DNA of 37,700 bases. Source: Ruminococcus turbiniformis. GTDB taxonomy: Bacteria; Bacillota; Clostridia; Lachnospirales; Lachnospiraceae. A program made the position numbers and the translations under genes. Under the pieces are notes generated by a model, which was not told the DNA's origin, did not search any database, and was given only the letters and a program-made list of their open reading frames with translations. This document shows, piece by piece, positions 33,944 to 37,700 of this stretch. Position 1 is the stretch's first letter. Each line of letters opens with the position of its first letter. The stretch spans positions 1-37,700 of the forward strand of contig NZ_JAJEQX010000034.1 in assembly GCF_020687545.1 (NCBI RefSeq). Direction: 5' to 3'.

Positions 33944-34753
33944 TTAAAATTTCGTATCATAAGGCCATGGCTGTCCCCCGCAGATACATCCGCCGTCCAC
34001 CCTGATCTCGTCGCCGGTAATATAGCCCGACGCGTCGGATGCCAGAAAAATACAGATTCCCGCCACATCCTCAGGATATCCCGGACGTGCAAGCGCTATC
34101 CGGTCAAGCAGATATTTTGATTTTTCTTCGTTCTGCCAGGTGGGGACAGTAAGCTCCGTCTGTATATGTCCGGGGCTTACGCAGTTGGCACGTATATTAT
34201 ATTTAGCCCACTCCACCGCCATCGACCTGGTCAGGGAGACAACCCCGCACTTGGTCGCCCCATACACAGAACATCCCCCGAGAATACTTCCTGTGTTATG
34301 CGATCCTATATTGATAATGCTGCCTTTTTTCTGTTTTTTCATATAAGGCGCAGCGGCGCGGGATACTCTGAATACACCTTTTAAATTGATGTCCATAATC
34401 CGGTCATATGTCTCTTCATTTACGTCCATAAGCCCTTCCCTTTTGTTAATTCCCGCACAGTTTACGAGAACATCAATATGACCGTATATTGTTGCTATCT
34501 CTTCCATACAGGACGATACACTTTTTTCATCTGTAACATCCAGCCGGAACCCACGTGCATCTGCTCCTTTTCCGCAAATCATCTGTTCTGCCTTTTCCAG
34601 ATTGTCTGTATTGATATCGCACAGCGCAGTATGAGCGCCTGCGCACGCCAGAGCTTCGGCGATCACACTGCCGATCCCTCCGGCTGCTCCTGTCACAACA
34701 GCTGTCTTTCCTTCCAAAGAAAACACACTGCTTAAATAGTCCTGTACGTTCAT
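33944..34753 (-). CDS. Short-chain dehydrogenase/reductase
   Basis: This is a classical SDR that oxidises or reduces an alcohol/ketone with NAD(P). The Rossmann motif is TGAAGGIG, followed by acidic DIN after the second strand (suggesting NAD(H) preference), NCAG, a catalytic Ser in NIGSHNTGS, and YGATK with the catalytic Tyr and Lys. The C-terminus has ITGDEIRVDGG and an unusual CICGGQPWPYDTKF tail. I start it at the ATG at 34753 (269 residues, AGGAAA upstream), since homologues begin close to FSLEGK. ATGs at 34783 and 34795 are alternatives. It is the last gene of the tktN-tktC-garR-SDR operon, and its substrate is unknown. Confidence 0.88.
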   Translation of the reverse strand: MNVQDYLSSVFSLEGKTAVVTGAAGGIGSVIAEALACAGAHTALCDINTDNLEKAEQMICGKGADARGFRLDVTDEKSVSSCMEEIATIYGHIDVLVNCAGINKREGLMDVNEETYDRIMDINLKGVFRVSRAAAPYMKKQKKGSIINIGSHNTGSILGGCSVYGATKCGVVSLTRSMAVEWAKYNIRANCVSPGHIQTELTVPTWQNEEKSKYLLDRIALARPGYPEDVAGICIFLASDASGYITGDEIRVDGGCICGGQPWPYDTKF

Positions 34754-34834
34754 TTTTTCATTTCCTGTCGTTTTTCGCTCCATAGTTATTCCCATTGTTC
34801 CTCTTTATACTTCTTCTTAGCGTCAGTATACATT

Positions 34835-35731
34835 TTATTCCGGCTCTTTCCGGACAGACACACCCGCCAGCTTCTCATAATATCTGGCAATCGCGCTGTG
34901 GTCCTCCTGGCCATATCCGTCCGCGTGAAGCTTCTGCAGAATCTCCATCACACCTGCAGTCATTGGCAGCGGTACCCCTACCGCATGTCCTGTATCTAAT
35001 GCATTGTTCAAATCTTTGATATGAAGGTCTATCTTAAATCCCGGCTTGTAATTTCCCGAAAGCATCATCGGCACTTTGGCGTTCATTACCGTGGAGCCCG
35101 CCAGTCCTCCTCTGATTGCAGCAAACACTTTCTCCGGATCCACTCCCGCCTTTGTACTGAGCATAAACGCCTCAGAAACCGCGGCAATATTAAGCGCTAC
35201 AATCACCTGATTCGCAAGCTTGGTCGTATTTCCCGCACCGATATCTCCACAGTATACCGCACTGGCGCCCATTGCCATCAGAAGATCATATGCCTCGTCA
35301 AAGTCGGACTTTTTCCCGCCGACCATAATAGAAAGTGTTCCGTCAATTGCCTTTGGTTCTCCTCCGGACACAGGAGCATCCAGCATCCTGACTCCTTTCT
35401 TTGCGCATGCTTCACTGATCTCTTTAGATGCCAAAGGCGCAATGGAACTCATATCGATGAGAAGGCTGCCTTTTTCCGCTCCCTCAAGTACTCCTTCTTC
35501 CCCGAGAACCGCCGCCTTTACATGCGGAGAATTTGGCAGCATTGTAATAATTACATTACACTTCTGAGCTGCCTCCTTTGATGATTTTACAGTTTGAATT
35601 CCTTCCCGGCTCATAGCCTCCACATTTTCCTTAACAATATCGTATACGACCGGCTCATACCCGGCCTTGACAAGATTTCTTACCATCGGCTTTCCCATAA
35701 TTCCAAGCCCGATAAATGCAATTTTCATCAT
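34835..35731 (-). CDS. garR: Tartronate semialdehyde reductase (2-hydroxy-3-oxopropionate reductase)
   Basis: GarR reduces tartronate semialdehyde to D-glycerate with NAD(P)H. The 298-residue beta-hydroxyacid dehydrogenase has the nucleotide loop GLGIMG (8-13) and the substrate motif DAPVSGGEPKAIDGTLS (118-134). The catalytic K171 lies in GNTTKLANQ, and the C-terminal DLHIKDLNNALD helix is present. The motif sequence matches GarR more closely than 3-hydroxyisobutyrate or sulfolactaldehyde reductases as I recall them. It lies 20 bp after the transketolase C-half. Its product is the substrate of the glycerate kinase at 22532-23668. Confidence 0.9.
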   Translation of the reverse strand: MMKIAFIGLGIMGKPMVRNLVKAGYEPVVYDIVKENVEAMSREGIQTVKSSKEAAQKCNVIITMLPNSPHVKAAVLGEEGVLEGAEKGSLLIDMSSIAPLASKEISEACAKKGVRMLDAPVSGGEPKAIDGTLSIMVGGKKSDFDEAYDLLMAMGASAVYCGDIGAGNTTKLANQVIVALNIAAVSEAFMLSTKAGVDPEKVFAAIRGGLAGSTVMNAKVPMMLSGNYKPGFKIDLHIKDLNNALDTGHAVGVPLPMTAGVMEILQKLHADGYGQEDHSAIARYYEKLAGVSVRKEPE

Positions 35732-35751
35732 TTTCTTTTTCCTTCTTCCCT

Positions 35752-36681
35752 TTATCTTTGCCAGATATTTTCTACTGCTTCTTCTATATGCTCCGCTGTC
35801 AGCCCATAATACTTTAAAAGATCCTGGTAATTATGGGCGCTGCACCCGAATACATCTTCAATTCCCACATATTCTACAGGAATGCATTCTCTCCTCAGCG
35901 CTTCTGTAACCGCGCTTCCCAGCCCTCCGACAATGCTGTGTTCTTCCACGGTGACAACTCCTTTAACCCCTTTTGTAAGCTCAATAATTTTCTCCCGGTT
36001 CAATGGTTTGATTGTACTTACATTGATTACTTTCACGCTGATCCGCCCTTCCAGGCAATCAGCCGCCTTCATTGCAAGTCCGGTCATATAACCTGTGGAC
36101 ACAACGGCCACATCGTTTCCCTCTCTTAGAACCTTCGGCTGTCCGATTACAAAAGGTTCTCCCTCCTGGGTTACGTTCTCATAGTCATTGCGGTTCAGTC
36201 TGATATAGCAGGGCCCCTTCATGCTCACCATAGCCTTGACCGCTTCCACCGTCTCATTAGCATCTGCCGGACAAAGAACTGTCATATTGGGAATCGAACG
36301 CATAATAGCTATATCCTCAACAGACTGATGTGTCGCTCCATCACCAAAATCTGAAAGCCCGGCCGATGAGCCGCATATTTTCACATTCAGTTTCCCAATG
36401 GCAATAGTCTGCCGTATCTGGTCGTAAGCTCTTCCTCCTGCGAAGACTGCGAATGAATTGGAAAACGGAATTTTTCCAGTCTGTGCAAGGCCTGCTGCCA
36501 CAGAAGTCATATTGGCCTCCGCAATCCCCATCTCAAAGTGCCTGTCCGGGTATGCCTGTTCGAACATTTTTCCCATGGTCGAACCTCCAAGATCCGCATC
36601 CAGAACTACAATGTCTTTATTTTCTTTTCCAAGTTCTACAAGAGTACTGCCATAGGCAATTCTCTGATTTGTATATCCCAT
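35752..36681 (-). CDS. Transketolase, C-terminal subunit
   Basis: This is the pyrimidine-binding plus C-terminal half of a split transketolase, 309 residues. It has the catalytic glutamate in FEMGIAEANM, the conserved SFAVFAGGRAYDQIRQ, DGATHQSVEDIA and the domain-3 start PGD-like VVTVEEHSIVGGLGSAVTE. With the N-terminal subunit encoded 14 bp upstream it would form an active TPP enzyme moving two-carbon ketol units between sugars. Placement in a catabolic operon suggests a dedicated substrate instead of the general pentose phosphate enzyme. Confidence 0.92.
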   Translation of the reverse strand: MGYTNQRIAYGSTLVELGKENKDIVVLDADLGGSTMGKMFEQAYPDRHFEMGIAEANMTSVAAGLAQTGKIPFSNSFAVFAGGRAYDQIRQTIAIGKLNVKICGSSAGLSDFGDGATHQSVEDIAIMRSIPNMTVLCPADANETVEAVKAMVSMKGPCYIRLNRNDYENVTQEGEPFVIGQPKVLREGNDVAVVSTGYMTGLAMKAADCLEGRISVKVINVSTIKPLNREKIIELTKGVKGVVTVEEHSIVGGLGSAVTEALRRECIPVEYVGIEDVFGCSAHNYQDLLKYYGLTAEHIEEAVENIWQR

Positions 36682-36695
36682 AATTCTCTCCTCCT

Positions 36696-37520
36696 CTATG
36701 ACAGTTCTTCCAGCGCTTTTTTATATGTTTCTTCCGTCAGTATTCCGTTGTGATATCCGACTACATTTTCTGCAAAGCTTACGCCTTTTCCTTTAATCGT
36801 GTCTGCAATTATAACTGTCGGTCTTTCTTTTACAGCGTCAGCTTCGTCAAGGGCTCCGAGTATTTCATTCATGTTATGACCGTCAATTTCAATAACATTC
36901 CATCGGAAACTCTCCCATTTTTCCCGGAGGGGAGCGGAGTCCATACGGTCTTTTACCGCGCCGTTTGCCTGGAGCCGGTTTCTGTCCACAATGGCAGTCA
37001 GATTATCCGCCTTATAGTTGCCCGCCGCCATAGCAGCCTCCCATATCTGACCCTCCTCAACTTCACCGTCCCCGATCAGGACGTATACTTTTCTGTCAAT
37101 TTTGTCCAGCTTCAGTCCAAGCGCCATCCCTAGTCCGATAGAAAGCCCCTGGCCGAGCGATCCTGTTCCTGCCTCAATTCCCGGCGTCTTTAGGACATCC
37201 GGGTGCCCCTGAAGATACGAACCTATTTCCTTTGTTGTCTTTAAATCTTCAACCGGGAAAAAGCCCGCCTCCGCAAGAGCCGCATACTGAAGAACAGCCA
37301 CATGCCCCTTGCTTAGCAGAAATCGATCTCTGTCTCTTAGTTCTGGGTTTGCCGGGTCATAGCGCATTTTATAAAAATAGAGCGCTGCCACAATATCTGC
37401 CGATGAATTAGAACCTCCGATATGTCCGGCTACCCCCACCCCAATGCTTTCTATCACATCTCTTCTTAATAATCTTGCTTTGTCCTGCAGACTGCGGATC
37501 AACTCATCACTGTACTCCAT
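36696..37520 (-). CDS. Transketolase, N-terminal (TPP-binding) subunit
   Basis: This 274-residue subunit binds the TPP diphosphate. It shows GHIGGSNSSADIVAALYF, FLLSKGHVAVLQYAAL, the LGQGLSIGLGMALG helix and the metal-TPP motif GDGEVEEGQIWEAAMAAG followed by IVDRNRLQANG. The start is the ATG at 37520 with GGGAGGAG five bases upstream; the open frame to 37544 has no better site. It is the first gene of the operon. The insertion-sequence boundary lies only about 50 bp before its start codon, leaving little room for a native promoter. Confidence 0.93.
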   Translation of the reverse strand: MEYSDELIRSLQDKARLLRRDVIESIGVGVAGHIGGSNSSADIVAALYFYKMRYDPANPELRDRDRFLLSKGHVAVLQYAALAEAGFFPVEDLKTTKEIGSYLQGHPDVLKTPGIEAGTGSLGQGLSIGLGMALGLKLDKIDRKVYVLIGDGEVEEGQIWEAAMAAGNYKADNLTAIVDRNRLQANGAVKDRMDSAPLREKWESFRWNVIEIDGHNMNEILGALDEADAVKERPTVIIADTIKGKGVSFAENVVGYHNGILTEETYKKALEELS

Positions 37521-37571
37521 TACTTCTCCTCCCTGCCTTTTCATTATTAGCGTCGGGTTAAAATAACCATC

Positions 37572-37700
37572 TAGGGGATGCGGACATTTTCTTGGACCAT
37601 TAATCCTCCGTTATCCCCATTTATCATGCTGCTATAAGTCCTTGGCTCTGTCGGTATTGAATTGGACTCAACCCTCCGAGGGAAAGCTTAATTCTTTTTT
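37572..37700 (-). mobile_element. 3' end of an IS3-family insertion sequence (partial)
   Basis: The region contains the last codons of an IS3-type transposase followed by about 52 bp of non-coding end sequence. The outermost part, reading inward on the plus strand, is TAGGGGATGCGGACATTTTC (37572-37591), the probable terminal inverted repeat. The element continues past the window edge, so neither the other end nor a target duplication can be checked. Confidence 0.6.
37624..37700 (-). CDS. IS3-family transposase (OrfB), C-terminal end only
   Basis: The minus-strand frame ends KRIKLSLGGLSPIQYRQSQ, then GLIAA and a TGA at 37624-37626. The LGGLSPxxYR motif at the extreme C-terminus is typical of the DDE transposase OrfB of IS3/IS150-type elements. 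Only 25 codons are inside the window; the catalytic domain is off the right edge. Confidence 0.8.
   Translation of the reverse strand, partial: KRIKLSLGGLSPIQYRQSQGLIAA

Noticed and set aside
33944..37520. Sulfoquinovose transketolase (sulfo-TK) pathway, suggested by split transketolase plus a beta-hydroxyacid dehydrogenase
   Set aside because: The reductase carries the GarR motif DAPVSGGEPKA. Sulfolactaldehyde reductases such as YihU, as I recall, have an arginine-containing DVPVGRTS in that place. No sulfoquinovosidase is present in the window.
1..37700. CRISPR array, rRNA operon, prophage or defence system
   Set aside because: No regularly spaced long repeats, rRNA sequence, phage structural genes or recognised defence genes are seen. 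The 22-bp periodic repeats at 28-78 are too short and few for a CRISPR.

Overview
The window looks like chromosome of a Gram-positive, Clostridia-type gut bacterium, most likely Lachnospiraceae. The evidence is the Firmicutes gene order murE-priA-def-fmt-metallopeptidase-rsmB-rlmN-prpC-prkC-rsgA-rpe-thiN, strong AGGAGG-type ribosome binding sites with some GTG starts, a meso-DAP-type MurE, a DUF624/YesL protein, and a YesM/YesN-type two-component system beside an ABC sugar importer that has no ATPase gene. Species cannot be named from this alone.

Layout. Bases 1-103 look like the end of an insertion sequence (IS21-like repeated ends). It abuts a truncated small membrane-protein gene (120-212). 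Then, on the minus strand, come a DUF1537 four-carbon acid sugar kinase, lgt and ychF, with a clear ychF promoter. An intergenic stretch (4057-4423) holds a terminator and a dispersed repeat. From 4424 to 18009 lies one long minus-strand housekeeping operon covering cell-wall synthesis (murE), replication restart (priA), N-terminal formyl-Met handling (def, fmt), rRNA modification (rsmB, rlmN), Ser/Thr phosphosignalling (prpC, prkC), ribosome maturation (rsgA), pentose phosphate metabolism (rpe) and thiamine activation (thiN).

From 18309 to 23900 are a sodium:amino-acid symporter, a DUF624-xpt pair sharing a bidirectional terminator with it, a CdaR-type sugar-diacid regulator, glycerate 2-kinase and tRNA-Gly(TCC). 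From 24079 to 37571 is a carbohydrate accessory region. It has a minus-strand operon of substrate-binding lipoprotein, two permeases, GH2 beta-mannosidase and a cupin D-lyxose/D-mannose-type isomerase. A divergent plus-strand histidine kinase and AraC-type response regulator probably control that operon. A second minus-strand operon encodes split transketolase (N and C halves), tartronate semialdehyde reductase and a short-chain dehydrogenase. The window ends inside the 3' end of an IS3-family transposase about 50 bp upstream of that operon.

How it fits together (inference). Beta-mannosides would be imported and cleaved in the cytoplasm, and the mannose isomerised by the cupin enzyme. The transketolase/GarR/SDR operon is an unassigned sugar or sugar-acid route whose GarR product, glycerate, is the substrate of the glycerate kinase next to CdaR. 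The least explained parts are the tktN-tktC-garR-SDR operon, the putative operators upstream of cdaR and the transporter, a 39-bp palindrome over the tRNA-Gly promoter, a repeat shared by two intergenic regions, and a low-complexity insertion in RsmB.
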